In this document: one piece after another, positions 48,215-60,450 of the stretch | Layout of the letters: every line of letters begins with the position of its first letter | How positions within the stretch are numbered: the first letter of the stretch is position 1 | NCBI RefSeq assembly: GCF_002288925.2 | Contig: NW_022098001.1 | Span: 2,795,572-2,859,571 of the forward strand | Length of the DNA: 64,000 bases | Direction: 5' to 3' | Origin: Delphinapterus leucas | Taxonomy: Eukaryota > Chordata > Mammalia > Artiodactyla > Monodontidae | Notes under the pieces: generated by a model | What the model was told of the DNA's origin: nothing | Databases searched by the model: none | Seen by the model: the letters and a program-made list of their open reading frames with translations, nothing else | Translations under genes and position numbers: made by a program

Positions 48215-48590
48215 GAAGGCCTTTGTCCTTGGATTTTCTCCTTTTTCAGTGGGATAAAATTCAAATTCCCTTTGGCTTAACACAAAATACCCACCACAGT
48301 TTGTCTGGGCCTACCCTTGCTTCTTACTACTTTCCCTTCTAAAACCCCTGCTCTGGCTGGAGTAGAATATACACTGCTCCCTCCCACCTGCCCCGAAATG
48401 AAGTATGTATCTTTGTGGCTTCTATGCCTTTGTAAGGGCTGTTCTTTCTACTAGCAATCCCTCTCTATTCCTCCCTAGACTTTCATTAAGTTTGAGTTTA
48501 ACCTCTACCTTTCCCATGGAAATTTTCATCTCCCCTCTAAATTGCAGCTTTCTTTCCTGCAAAATAAACCCATAGAATTCACATAATGTG
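48215..48590 (+). repeat. L2 LINE 3' region
   Basis: GTGGGATAAAATTCAAATTC, CCACCACAGTTTGTCTGGGC, ACCCCTGCTCTGGCTGGAGT and TATGCCTTTGTAAGGGCTGT follow the L2 3' region in order. Confidence 0.8.
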
Positions 48591-50204
48591 TATTGAAATT
48601 ATTTCTTAAAACTTTGCTAAACTTTACCAGATACATAAATCCTATCATTCCAACCACATGGCATGCAGCTTGGGACAAGAAATATGAATCTGACTTTTTT
48701 CGGTATGCTCGGCATGGTGGTATGAGAAACGTAGGAGCAGAACGGTAAGTGTGTGGGGGGGGCGTTACAGTGCCCCACCTCTTCAGGCTATATGGCGTGT
48801 AAGATTTGAGTTTTAGTTTCGGTGGAGCCTTACTACACTTCAGTGCTAGGCTTTATGCTTCAGTACAGTTAATCTGAGAGCTCTGTATTGGAATTTGTCA
48901 CAAAGTCCCATCTAATTATAATGTGAAACTTAGGTTTCTTTTTTCCACAGTCTCTTGGGTTATATTTTCCTAGGGTACATCAAGGGGACAGGGTTATGAC
49001 TGGACAAAAAAAGGATTTAAGCATTTCTTATTCCCCTAGCTAAATACATCTGATACTACCCCCAGTTTCCACCAGAACTTCTAACAGGGAAGAACAGTTA
49101 TTTCTAGACACTTTTGGGGAGTGAGTGTAGGATCATGTCAGGCTGGGAAATGCAAGGCAACTATTTGGCCTGTAGCCACGTGCTCCCCTTTTCTCTGATA
49201 GTCTTATTAAAAGAGAAAGATTGCATCTGGACTATTAGATGAAAGGCAATTTGGGACCTCAGATAGTCCAAAAGTGACCACCACTAACCCATATAAGAGT
49301 TTTGAGAGAAATAGAAAATGCCCTGGTCCTGCGCTAAGCACTGAGATTTAGGGAGCTAAAAGAGGACTGATTTCAGCATCCACTCACACCTGTGGCTAGA
49401 TGCTCTTGGGCAGGACAGAACCTGCATAACTACTTTGGTGACCTTGGGCCAGAATGTACAGAGCATGTAAATATATTGGTTTAATTTGTTTGTCTTTTTT
49501 TAAAGTATATTTCCTCATGAGAACTGCCATTGTGTAAAGCATAATTAAATATAAATATTATACTTTCTAACCTTATAATAATTTCCTGATAAAATAGTCT
49601 GTAGATTATATTACAGTCTATTGCAGTTGGCTCTTTTGGTCTCCTATTTATTTACCACAACTATATTTGATCACTTTTAGGATGGAAATAACCTGATCTT
49701 AATCCTTTGAATAAAAAGAGTTTGGCAAACTTCCTTTATAAGTAAATGAAAAGGGTTTTGCAAGGCAGTATATATAAAGAAGAAACATTAATCCTAACCC
49801 GTCACTCTCTTAAATGGGAATTAAGGTCAGCATTCTTAGAACAGCCAACTGAAGTGATGCTAAGTTCAGAAATTCTTTGGAAGTGGAACCAAACAGCTGA
49901 CTATCACTAGAGAAGAAGCCCTTTCAAGAGTTGGATGCTAAACACTGGTGACATCTTTCCAAGTCACTGCTCTTTAACTGGGTCACCTGTCTTTTAAGAG
50001 AATAATGAGAGACCATAAAAAAAGAATCATCACTACCCTCATCTATTTAATTCTTTATTTATACTCCATTATAAGATAAAGTAAGTCAAATTTTTCCTGA
50101 AAGCCTAAGTTGTCCCCTAGGGGAAAGTAAGGCAGACTTACTTTAGAAAAATCTAGTAAGTCTTCAGTCCATCAGAAATTAATTATGCACTAAAAAAGAC
50201 ATTC
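48591..50204. other. Unassigned sequence
   Basis: No gene or repeat is recognised. A short G run lies near 48756-48762. Confidence 0.4.
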
Positions 50205-50219
50205 AAGAGAGCCTCTGGA

Positions 50220-50569
50220 GACTGTCATACAGAGTGAAGTAAGTCAGAAAGAGAAAAACAAATATCGTATATTAACACATACATGTGGAATCTAGAAAAA
50301 TGTACAGATGAACCAACCGGTTTGCAAGGCAGAATTAGAGACACAGATGTAGAGAACAAAGGCATGGACATCAAGGGAGGAAAGCGGGGAGGGGAGGGTG
50401 GTGGCGATGGTGGTGGTGGTGGCGTGATGAATTGGGAGATTGGGATGACATATATACACTAATATGTATGAAATAGATAACTAATAAGAACCTGCTGTAT
50501 AAAAAAATAAAATTCAAAACAAAATTTAAAAAATGAATAACATCAGCAAAGGCCAAAAAAAAAGAGAGA
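50220..50569 (+). mobile_element. Recent 5'-truncated L1 with a possible short 3' transduction
   Basis: The last 24 ORF2 codons are intact (50221-50292: SEVSQKEKNKYRILTHTCGI) with a TAG stop at 50293-50295. The cetartiodactyl-type L1 3'UTR follows, with a purine-rich GGT/GGC tract at 50384-50424 and an AATAAA near 50507. After the L1's own A-rich end comes about 21 bp (TGAATAACATCAGCAAAGGC) and a second A-tail at about 50555-50563. The duplication GAGAGCCTCTGGA lies at 50207-50219 and 50570-50582. Confidence 0.9.
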
Positions 50570-50582
50570 GAGAGCCTCTGGA

Positions 50583-51264
50583 AAGAAAACCTTCTATAAG
50601 GGTAGAACATATCAAACTTTTTTTTCCCCAGACTCGAATTGCAAATGGTATCTTTTTAGAGAAGCATTGCTTCTAGGAATGATCTTTCACGGACATCATT
50701 TCACTCGTTAAATCTACATCTCATTTCATCTTCCAACATGACAAACATAATCGTACTCAGACACACCATCACTGCATCTGCTCTCCAACTCCCAGAGTGG
50801 TCAATTGTCTATTTTTCATGTTCCAGCATATTTCAAAACTCAGCTTCTCTATCTTAAATATGATGTTATGACTTACAAGTACATTGGCAAAAAGATAGTG
50901 TTCCTTTAAAATTTTGTATATTTTCTTCAGATTTCTCCAAATGCATTCTCCTTTGCACAAAGCTAAATCTGTTCAGTACTTGACTAAAAATAGTGTTGAA
51001 GTTAATTCCGACTTAAGAGGGTAGGGAATTGAGATACTGAAAAGAACAGTTAGGAATTGGAAAAGGATTTACACTTTGTCAAAGAGGCCGTTTTTAGCAC
51101 CTTATCACAGTAATAACATAAACTCTTTGTAAATTTAGTTTTGACAGCATTGGGATTATCACTTTTTTCTATCTGAGATAAACTTTTAGTCTGTATTCAT
51201 CATCTATATAACTATCTCAAACATTTTAGCATGAAAATAAGCGAATTCACATTTTAATCACATT
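50583..51264. other. Unassigned sequence
   Basis: No gene or repeat is recognised. Confidence 0.4.
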
Positions 51265-51415
51265 TGATAGTTTACAAAGCCTTCACGTTAATTTGGGTTA
51301 TCCCTATGTTCAAGATGAGGATACTGAGGCAGAGAAATGTAGCTTTACCCTTGGGTCATGTAAATACATGGCTGAGTTCCGGTAGTCAAGCTCATGTCTT
51401 CTACTTGGTGCTTCT
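51265..51415 (-). repeat. MIR SINE, antisense
   Basis: TTCAAGATGAGGATACTGAG then GCAGAGAAATGTAGC and CATGGCTGAGTTCCGGTAGT fit the MIR core in reverse. Confidence 0.8.
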
Positions 51416-51539
51416 AGGTGCATATATAACGTATATAACACACAAACGCAGGGGAAATACCTATCACATTCAGTGCTGGTGAGCTGCTAACCAAGAGGAA
51501 AGTATTTTTTGTTGTTTCTGCCTTACTGAGGAGCAGATG

Positions 51540-51640
51540 AGGATCAGAGACTTGGGTTCTAGTCTTCAATATGTGATTGAATCTCTATGAGACCTTCTTT
51601 CCTCTGGGACATGGTCCTTAAAGACAGGGAATTTCAGGAA
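51540..51640 (+). repeat. MIR SINE fragment
   Basis: AGACTTGGGTTCTAGTCTTC and TATGAGACCTTCTTTCCTCT resemble the MIR head and core. Confidence 0.6.
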
Positions 51641-51959
51641 ATGGCAGCCATGATCCTTTCCAGCCTGCACTTTATGTGAATGTCTGTTTGTGTTTTGTAA
51701 ATATAGCCAAATTTAAGTTATCTGATAAATAGTAGAGTTAAAATAAAATTAGCAGTTTCAGTCTCTGCCTTTTATTAGAATGCTGGATAAAAATTAGGTA
51801 AATCCATTTGGTTCTATGATATGATTGTGATTTTAGGAGAACCGGGAGAGTGGTCACGTCCTAAGTAGCCCCACAGCCTTTCCTAACATCATTTTATTAC
51901 ATCCTCTACCTAAACACACACACACATACTTGCTCAAAAATTGTAGCAACTATTTGTAT

Positions 51960-52176
51960 CAGTGGTTCTCAACTAGGCATGATCTTGACTTCCAGTAAAC
52001 ATTTGACAACATCTGGAAACATTTTTGGTTGTCACAGTGGGGTTGCTATTGGCATCTAGTGGGTGGAGGCCAGTAATGCTGCTAAACATTCTATAATGCA
52101 TAAGACACCCTGCCACACACTCACACACAACAAAACACTGTCCTAAATGTCCGTATGCTGAAGTTGAGAAACCCTA
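51960..52176 (+). mobile_element. MER5A hAT DNA transposon
   Basis: CAGTGGTTCTCAACTAGG opens and AGTTGAGAAACCCTATT closes the element. ACATTTTTGGTTGTCACAGT and GGCATCTAGTGGGTGGAGGC lie between. About 217 bp; compare the SINE-split copy at 5195-5620. Confidence 0.9.
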
Positions 52177-53054
52177 TTTAAATTTATAAATAATGGAACA
52201 ACAATCCTAACATCATAAACCAACTTACTTTTTTTTTATAGAAATTTCAGTTTTGGTCCATATGACACAAGTAAGATACATGTACTTTCAATTATGAAAC
52301 CTTCACTTCAGCTTCTAATGCTCTGCAAGATCCCAAAAGTCAGTATTTAATTTAGTAAACAGGTGTCTTTTAGAAAATTGAAATAGCCAGAAGAGCAGTA
52401 AGTTGGGAATCACTCATTCATGCCTTTGTGTGAATTAATGCAATGAGAAGTAATTGTAGGGAAAAGCAGACCTGGGTGAATGCCATGGTAGAAGGGTTTA
52501 GGGAGCTGGAAGACAGTATGAGAATCTTGGGCACTCCTTAGGAGAAGGGAGATTCAGGAAGGATGATGGTGATCAGTTTGACTACTTTTCAAATTTCAAC
52601 GACTAGCCCCACCATAAGCCACAAAGAGTTGCAGAACTCACATGTGTGAGTTTCAATTCTCTTCTCTTTTCTAATTCAGCTTCAAGTGGGAGATGTCAGT
52701 GATTTTTAAAATAGCCAATAATTAATTGAGGAGAATAAGAGTAAAGGAGATGTTGATGAATTAATAGATTGGTTGACAAGTTATTATACTAACTGCTTTG
52801 GTTTAGGAGTCTCAATGATTCATAAAATGTATACTAGCTTCTTGTCTAGTCTGTGTAGTTTGACCTCAAAGCCTAATTTAAAACTATTAGATTTCCTACC
52901 TCATTCATGATTTAGTTTGCTTCTGTTTTTCCTTTAGTTTTTCCAATCTGAGTATTCTGTTACCTTTCCATTTTTGCTCTTAAAGGTGCTATGCAACACA
53001 TACAGACAAAAACGCTATTGAGATAGCAAACTGCAAAGTTTATGCTCTGTTTAT
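52177..53054. other. Unassigned sequence
   Basis: No gene or repeat is recognised. Confidence 0.4.
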
Positions 53055-53540
53055 ATTAATTGTCTCTTGTTGCCTAACAAATTGTGGCAACATTTAGTAG
53101 CTTAAAGCAGCAAACATTTATCATCTCGCATAGCTTCTGAGAGTCAGGGATCCGGGGACAATTTAGCTGGGTGTTCCTGGCTCCAGGTCCTTTGTGAGGT
53201 TACAGTCAAGCTGTTGGCCGGGGCTACAATCTCTGAAGACCTGACTGAGACTGGAGGACCCATTCTGAGCTCATTCACCTGGCTGCTGGCCAGAGGCTTC
53301 AGTTCCTCACCATGTGGCCTTCTCCATGAGGCTGCTTATGCCATGGCTTACCCCAGAGTGAGTGGTGAGGGGGAGAGAGAGAGAGAGAGAAAGAGAAGCC
53401 ATAGTGTCTTTTAACTAGAGTGACCCATCATCTCTTCTGCCCTATTGTCTTAGTCACACAGACAACTCTGGTAGAATGCAGAAGGGGACTAAACAAGAAT
53501 ACGAATTCCAGGAAAAGCTGATTACCATACCAACGTTGTC
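53055..53540 (-). mobile_element. MLT1-like solo LTR (ERVL-MaLR type), antisense
   Basis: GTTGCCTAACAAATTGTGGC, TAGTAGCTTAAAGCAGCAAA, CTGGCTGCTGGCCAGAGGCT and CACCATGTGGCCTTCTCCAT follow the reverse of an old MaLR LTR. A GA-repeat lies at 53373-53398. The 66-residue frame at 53214-53414 is part of the LTR, not a gene. Confidence 0.6.
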
Positions 53541-53829
53541 TTTACATTTAATAACCAGCGAGAATCCATCCTATTGAAATGTCGATATATAAAACACACA
53601 AATAAGCTCTATAATGGGTCACTTAAACTAATGACAGCAAGCTTTGTTGGGAAAAAAAAGTGTTCTAAGAAGTACTACACTGAGTTTGTAGGACATATCG
53701 ACAATGATCATAAAAGAACATATGTTAGGTTCTGCTAGTTTCTTTATTGTACAGAAACAGTTTTTGTGCTAATCAAGTCAGAAATATGTCTCGTCTGCCC
53801 TGAAATATCAACTTTTGGCTTTTTGGTGG

Positions 53830-54065
53830 TACAGTGAGTGTGATTCTGAGTGCGAGAAAGGATTGACTTCTAAACCCTGATTTTTCCATTTCCTGGCTGC
53901 ACAATCAGAGCCAAGTTCTAATCTCAGATGCCTCATCTATGAAATAGACATAATAGCGCTCATCTCTAATGGATGTTTTCAGGACTAAATGCTATGATGT
54001 GAACAAACTATTCAGCACATTGCCTCACACATAGCGAGGACATAATAAATAGTGTTTACGAACAT
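53830..54065 (+). repeat. MIR SINE
   Basis: ATTTCCTGGCTGCACAATCA, AGATGCCTCATCTATGAAAT, AGACATAATAGCGCTCATCT and TTCAGCACATTGCCTCACAC follow the MIR consensus. Confidence 0.85.
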
Positions 54066-55664
54066 CAGCTTCCAATTCAGTGCTTCTTTGAACATCATGA
54101 CCATTAATACGTTGTAAAACTAAAAAACTGGTTGAGTCAATTCTTTTTGTAAAAATGAAATAAAATTGAACAGTATAGAAAATATCAAAATCTCCGAGGG
54201 TCAGAGACATGGGTTCCAGTTCTTACTGTTTCACTGGAGTAAATATTGTTTATAAAAACTGTTTCTTGTGTGCGTGTGCATGTGGTATTTGTTCCTTGCC
54301 CTGATTAAAACTATACCTTTTACTATGGGTCACAGTCAAAGACATGAAAGAGCCACGCTACTCTAGCCTCACTTTATTACATGTGTGATTTCTCCTGAGG
54401 AGAACCAACCTTATTCTGTTCTAGTGATTGCGTCTCTCTGAACATTTTGGAAATTGGACTACTTTAATGCCTCTTTGCTAGAGAGTCTCTTCCTGTTTGG
54501 AATTACATTTAAAGATGAAATCCTAGTGTGCGTAGTGCCATGACCTTTCCGTATGATACCGTTAAATGTGCCCCAGACCACTACGCGGCTCATTTCTTTA
54601 TGCCCAATGGCACAGTAGTTGTAGGTGCATTAATGGTATGCATCACAGGAAGCTCAGAAGTATCAACAGACTTACTCATTTAGAATATTTTACGTAGCAA
54701 GTGTCCACAGGGACTTTTTAGTTGTATGATTAAATAAAGAAGTGCTAAGCCCCTGAGGTTTATGAAATTCTAAACATCAGTCTGTCTCAAAGGAAACATG
54801 CTTTTCATGGAAGAAACTACATTTCAGGCCTTACATTGTCAAGTTTGCCAAATGTCCAGTAGTGAACCATACAAATAAATGCTGTTTTTATTGTTTTAAT
54901 ATATTTTCTTTGTCTTAAATTTTTATTGATAGTTATCATCAGTGGCTTGTAGTGCTTCGTCTTCAATTTATCAGAAAACAAAACAAAACTTAAACACTTG
55001 CAATACTGTTACTTTCAGATTCCTGTCATCATAAGTAAAGTGATGAATAGTTTCATATTGTGAATAATTTTATACTTTATCTGCTTTTAAGTTAGATGTT
55101 CAACTAGTTGAATTAACTGTAATGTTTAAAAGGTTAAAGAGAAAGACTTTTTTTTTTCTCTCTTTTACAATCTTCCCCCAATTCTGCCCTCTCCTCCCTG
55201 GTCCCAGTATTTTTATGAAAGACATCTGGGAACTTTATTCACTGCAGTCTTTCACTTTATTCATTGCTGGCCTAACAATTCAGAATCTTATCATCATCAA
55301 AATCATAATTGTAGATATTTCTGGGTGAAACTTGCTCAAGGAGAAAGTTTCCTCTGAAGGTTTGAAACAGCTAGCACATGTTGTACGAGAGGTTTCTTTA
55401 CACCCTGTGGCCATAACGTCTGGAAGAATTAGTGAATATATATAATAAATGGCTTTCTGACGTTACATTAAAATACAATAAAATATTATTAACTGTTCCC
55501 AGACATTTTGGCCACCCTATGGTACATAGATTCCTGAGATAATGTAAACAGGAAAGATACAATTCTTTAAGAATGAAGATTTGCAAAACCCTTTAGCATT
55601 AGGCAGGCAGTAGTATCAGGGATTGAAAATATGCTGTAATGAATCTTCTATCTTTGTATGGCTA
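54066..55664. other. Unassigned sequence
   Basis: No repeat or gene is recognised. Short frames at 55122-55328 (+) and 55398-55586 (-) have no domain. Confidence 0.4.
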
Positions 55665-55830
55665 TGGTTTACAAAATATTTTCACTTTACAAAACTGCTT
55701 TGACATAAGTATTATTACATTTACTTTACAGATGAGGAAACCAAGGCTCAGAATAGTGAAGCAACTTCTTCATAGTCATGCTAAGTGCTAAGTGTTAGGA
55801 AGCTATATCTCTAAGAACGAATTCCTCATT
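55665..55830 (-). repeat. MIR SINE, antisense
   Basis: ATTTACTTTACAGATGAGGA followed by AACCAAGGCTCAGAATAG is the MIR core in reverse. Confidence 0.88.
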
Positions 55831-55944
55831 AATGTTTTTTTTTTAACTCTACCACACCATCTCTTACATCCATACCTGCTGAGAAAGTTCAAACCCATTT
55901 CTTTTCATTAGAAGTTTATTATTTTATTTTTCAGTGTAGGTCTG

Positions 55945-56110
55945 TTCATATTTCCTTTTTAATCCTTGAACAATACTATGATGTAGGTACATTATTATTC
56001 CCATTTTCTGGATGCAGAAGCTGAGACACAGAGAGGGAAAGCAGTTTGCTCAAAGTCACACAGTTAATCAGTTGCCAGTATAAAGCTGTCAGAATCTAAA
56101 ACTTCCTCTT
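55945..56110 (-). repeat. MIR SINE, antisense
   Basis: CATTTTCTGGATGCAGAAGC, TGAGACACAGAGAGGGAAAG and AAGTCACACAGTTAATCAGT are the MIR core in reverse. Confidence 0.9.
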
Positions 56111-56309
56111 TTTTCTCATACACTGCTTCTTCTCATATGCTGCTGGCTATAAATCTGAATTTGCTAAGAGAAATAATGTGATGGCTAATTTTAACTGTTA
56201 GTTATCTTCTCATTGAAAAATATATATATAAATAAAATTACACTAGAGAAGTCAGACTTCTAATAGATTTCCAAACTGCTTTCCCAACTTGTCTCTAGAC
56301 CAAAGTATA

Positions 56310-56530
56310 GGTATCTGTCATTTGCATAGCATCTTAGAGCTGATCAAGTATTTTCACACACTATTTCATTGATCATGACAACAAACTTATGAGATACTTA
56401 GGGTGGGTATAATTAGCAGGATGATTTTCCTGATGAGAAATATGTATCTCAGAGAAGTAAAAGACTATAAAGTTCATATGGCTGATAAGTGAAAAAAAAA
56501 CACAAATCACCCAGGTCTCCTGATGGCACA
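56310..56530 (-). repeat. MIR SINE, antisense
   Basis: GCATAGCATCTTAGAGCTGA, CTCAGAGAAGTAAAAGACTA and GGCTGATAAGTGAAAAAAAA are a diverged MIR in reverse. It is the third antisense MIR within 900 bp. Confidence 0.75.
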
Positions 56531-56704
56531 TTCTGGGAGCTCTCCATAACACTATGCTAAAGATAGCACAGCACCCCACAAGATTCCACCTGCTTTTTCA
56601 AGTTCACGAAGACCTTTCTTCCTCTTTGGAAGAAATCAGATAGACCACAGTGAATCTTAACTTCTGATAGGAGAGATCCTTAAAACTGGGCTGATAGGCA
56701 TGGT

Positions 56705-56850
56705 GTGTATTAGCACGGACTATAGACTCTGGATTTGGACAAGGTGGGGTGAGAATTCTGGTTCTGCTGTGAGCTCTATTTCACTGTTTCTTCGGTGGAA
56801 ATTACCTATCTTCTTTGACTCTCCATTTTACAGATGAAAGAGTTGTAAGA
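56705..56850 (+). repeat. MIR SINE
   Basis: TAGCACGGACTATAGACTCT, GAGAATTCTGGTTCTGCTGT and CCATTTTACAGATGAAAGAG fit the MIR head and core, though the last word suits either direction. Confidence 0.65.
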
Positions 56851-58400
56851 AAACAAATGTGTGATTTCCTGATATGATTGTGGCTTTGTAGCAAACTCAC
56901 CTGACTTTTTAATATAACATATCTCATGCTGTGGCATGAAAACCCTTGACTAAGAAGTCAAGAATGTAAAAGACCTCAGCGACATCCTAGGATGTATAAT
57001 TTTTGGGTTTCATGGTTTCCCGGACGGAGATAATGATGTTGATATAATTTTAATATAAAAAGGCTATTCTTAAAAAAAAAAAAAAAAAAGGCCTTTCTAA
57101 AACTGTGAATGCTGAGATCAATCAGTCCTGGGTGGGATATCACATCAGAACAGAAGAAAGAGTGATTAAACATATGCTTTTTCCAAATTATATTTGTGCT
57201 CAGTCACGTTGAGTTAACTAAGACCTATCAAACTCTTTATTTCTTCTCTATGAGTATATGAAATAAAACTGTCATGGATTTCATAAACTTGAGATATATA
57301 TTTCACAGTCCTGTATAGGCTATTTCTATTCTAACCGCTACCACATTATAATGATGTTGTCTGCTTATATACTTGTCGTTCTCAGTAGACAGGGACTAGG
57401 CAATAACTGTATATTTTGCATCTTTATATATTCATGGTACAAGGCCTGTTAACACAGAAAACATAAAAGTGACTCAATAGATATTTACCAAACTGAGTTT
57501 ATCTCACATAAGAAAGTATGTAACAGGTATATATTTATGTATCTATATGTAATATAAACATACATAATTACACACCCACACCTGCGCATGTTCCTGTTTG
57601 TCTTTGTCGATATCTAATCTACTATCTGTAATCTTACACCTGCTTGATTAGACATGGCATTTTTAAGGGGAAACAGTCTTCTACTTTAGCGTATATGTTC
57701 TAATTCATTATTCTATACAGATATATGTATCTGCAAAATACAGTAAGTGTATTTAGTTGTAAATACACCTTTACTTTTAAGAAGTAAAATTTTTTTGACC
57801 AAAAATTATTTAGTTCAGCAATTTTAATTTAGATATAGTTCAGCAAGTTTTAATTTAGTAACCTAGAAAACATTTATTTCCAAAAAAGAGGCTTGCTTGA
57901 AGATTTTTGATGAAAATTGGTTGGAAAGCTTATTTTAAATCATATTAGAGTACACTCTATGATAATAAGCTTTCAATGAGTATATGAACATTAATTATTC
58001 ACTTGACATTTGTGTTTATTTGAAGGAGTGATGGTATAATGAACAAGAGAATAAGCATGGTACTAATCCGTATGCTATATGAAGATGGTATCTCTCTTTT
58101 GGTTGAGTAAGTGAAAGAAAACACTAATACTTGTCAGCAAGGATAATTAATGAGGCCATAAAAAGCATATCATCATGGAGCTGAGGAAAGAATGAGTCAC
58201 CTTGTAAAATAATTACTTTGTGCTTGGTTTAGGAAGGCTTCAAAGTTTAGATAGGGTTAGGAAGGCCTACTACGTATTGATCCAATCATTCTTTCAGTAT
58301 TCCTAAGCGTGATAGTGGTTAAATGGATTTTTCATTGTATTTAAAAAGAGAGAACAAGTGAATAAAGAGTTGTTGTTTTTTACCATTGGAAAATGATAGT
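56851..58400. other. Unassigned sequence with simple repeats
   Basis: Contains an A run at 57072-57089, a TA/CA-rich stretch at 57520-57590 and an imperfect tandem repeat of TAGTTCAGCA plus TTTTAATTTAG at 57811-57858. No gene is seen. Confidence 0.4.
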
Positions 58401-58414
58401 CAGATGTTAAGTAT

Positions 58415-58610
58415 TTTTTCAGTACGCGGGCCTCTCACTGTTGTGGCCTCTCCCGTTGCGGAGCACAGGCTCCGGACGCGCAGCCTCAGCGGCCATGGCT
58501 CACGGGCCCAGCCACTCCGCGGCATGTGAGATCCTCCTGGACCGGGGTACGAACCCGTGTCCCCTGCATCGGCAGGTGGACTCTCAACCACTGCGCCACC
58601 AGGGAAGCCC
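58415..58610 (-). mobile_element. CHR-2-type SINE (copy 10)
   Basis: Reverse-complement CHR SINE with a 14-bp duplication CAGATGTTAAGTAT/CTTT at 58401-58414 and 58611-58624 (one mismatch). The A-tail is very short (TTTTTTC on the plus strand). Boxes A and B are near consensus. Confidence 0.95.
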
Positions 58611-58869
58611 CAGATGTTAAGTACTTTTGTTATCCCCCTTACCTGACACTGGTAGCAACTCTAATGCCTTTAGGATCAGGGCAGCTTACCTTAATAGCTT
58701 AAAGGGAAAGAGAGGTAGGCTAATTGGAGACTGTGAGGTCTGGATAAAGACTTGAAACTTACTTAAAAAATAAAGTGCTAGCCAACGAAAACACTTCAGC
58801 TGGACAGATTTGGGCAGGAAATGACCTGATCATGATCCTTGCACTAACCAAGGACCTGAGGCCAACTGA

Positions 58870-59085
58870 AGCGGAAAGAGAATGGACTTGGGGTATCAAC
58901 AGACTACCACCTCTAGCATTTGGGCTCTGTGACCCTGATCACATCACTTCATTTCTCAGAAGTTTTACCATCTCATATTGGTGAGATGGTAACAATATCT
59001 ATTCCAAAGGGCTGCTGTGAGGAATAATTAAGGCTCATTGACTGACACATAGGAAGTGCTCAATAAATAATGGCTGCTGTTCGAA
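58870..59085 (+). repeat. MIR SINE with an acquired hairpin
   Basis: AGAATGGACTTGGGGTATCA, ATCACATCACTTCATTTCTC, GCTGCTGTGAGGAATAATTA and AGTGCTCAATAAATAATGG follow MIR. The region that should read roughly CTCATCTGTAAAATGGG has become an 11-bp perfect stem, TTACCATCTCA at 58965-58975 and TGAGATGGTAA at 58982-58992, with a TATTGG loop. Confidence 0.88.
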
Positions 59086-59399
59086 GATTTCCACAAAACC
59101 CTTCCCCTTCAAAGAAACTACCTGTGGTTGTTTCTGCTCTTTTGTTTATTTGTTTTCTTTAGGTCTCTTGAAGCCAGGGAATTGGGAATGGGTGGATAGG
59201 GGACAGCACTAAAGGAAAAAAACTAATGGAACCAGTGGGGCACATCTGTGGGTACAGATTTGATCTAAGCCACCACTAAGTTGCCACATGTTTATAAGTT
59301 TCCCACTGAGTGAATGCATTCTAATATCTTTATGTCTTTACAAATGTCTTTCTCTCATTCTTTATGTTTTTTCTGAATATAAAATTAAATTGTTGTTTT

Positions 59400-59560
59400 C
59401 TTAAAGAAAGTGGAAAATATCAAACCATTTCAAGAAGAAAATAAAATTCACCTGTATTCCCATCAGCCAGAGATACACATTGTTCATGATTCAGTGCTGC
59501 TTTTCTTTTTCCGATGCATACAAATGTGTATCTGAATACACTTACCATAATTGAGAACAT
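59400..59560 (-). mobile_element. Old L1 3' fragment, antisense
   Basis: AAATTCACCTGTATTCCCAT, CAGCCAGAGATACACATTGT and GATGCATACAAATGTGTATC resemble the L1 piece at 13790-14057. Confidence 0.55.
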
Positions 59561-60436
59561 ACTACATATATCATTTTGTATACTACTTATGTTAAGCAGA
59601 AGGGTTTGTTTTTTTAAGCCATGGAGAGCTGGTACTTTTTCATCACTTTATACCTTAAAATATAGGCTAAACAGTTGATTCAATGAAAGGCTCCCTAAGA
59701 AGTTGGAAGGGCTGTCATTATAATTTATGTCATGGTTATTTTAAAATCTTAATGTAGTAATGTATGTTTGAGAAGGATTGTAGAATCAAGTTTTAGATCT
59801 GGTAACCTGTTTCCTTTTTCCCCTTTCTTTCTCAATCCCCTAACTGCTCTCTCTGGGAAATAACTATTTGCCAAAGATAAAAATTATTGGTATGGATTCT
59901 TGAGATACAGTCTATAAATGGGGGAAGATTCATCATACAGCTTTCTTTCTGCTCCTTAGAGAAGAAATCCTAGGGGCTTTGGGAGATGCTGAGAAACACT
60001 TTGTTCTTTCTTGTGACAGAGCTAGAACTCAGGGTAATGTGTCTATTTAGAGTTTGTACTCCTCTCTTCTGAGTTAGTCAAGCCTTGGGATATGACTGTT
60101 TTATTAGCTGTTAAAATTACTAAACCTGACTTCTCCCTGTAATGCATAATAAAACTATACTACTAATATGTCTAAGTCTCAAAAACATAATGTTGATTAA
60201 AAAATAGGAGAGTTTAAGGAGCCTAATAATAAGGTAATGTTTTTATAAATCTAGAAAATATACTAGACAGTATATAGCTTATTATTTTAGGTATATACCT
60301 ATGTTGTATAAGTTCACATCAACTTCAGGATGTGTGTGTGTTTGGAGGGGGTGCTTTTGTTATTGTCCAGATAACATTTTATTTCTTACTAAAAACAAAA
60401 AGAAAGAAAATTCAAACCAAATATGTCAAAATATGA
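59561..60436. other. Unassigned sequence
   Basis: No gene or repeat is recognised. Confidence 0.4.
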
Positions 60437-60450
60437 CATCTGCTAATTTT

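Noticed and set aside
50371..50610. Minus-strand frame with a His-rich stretch
   Set aside because: The His run is the GGT/GGC-rich tract of an L1 3'UTR read backwards.
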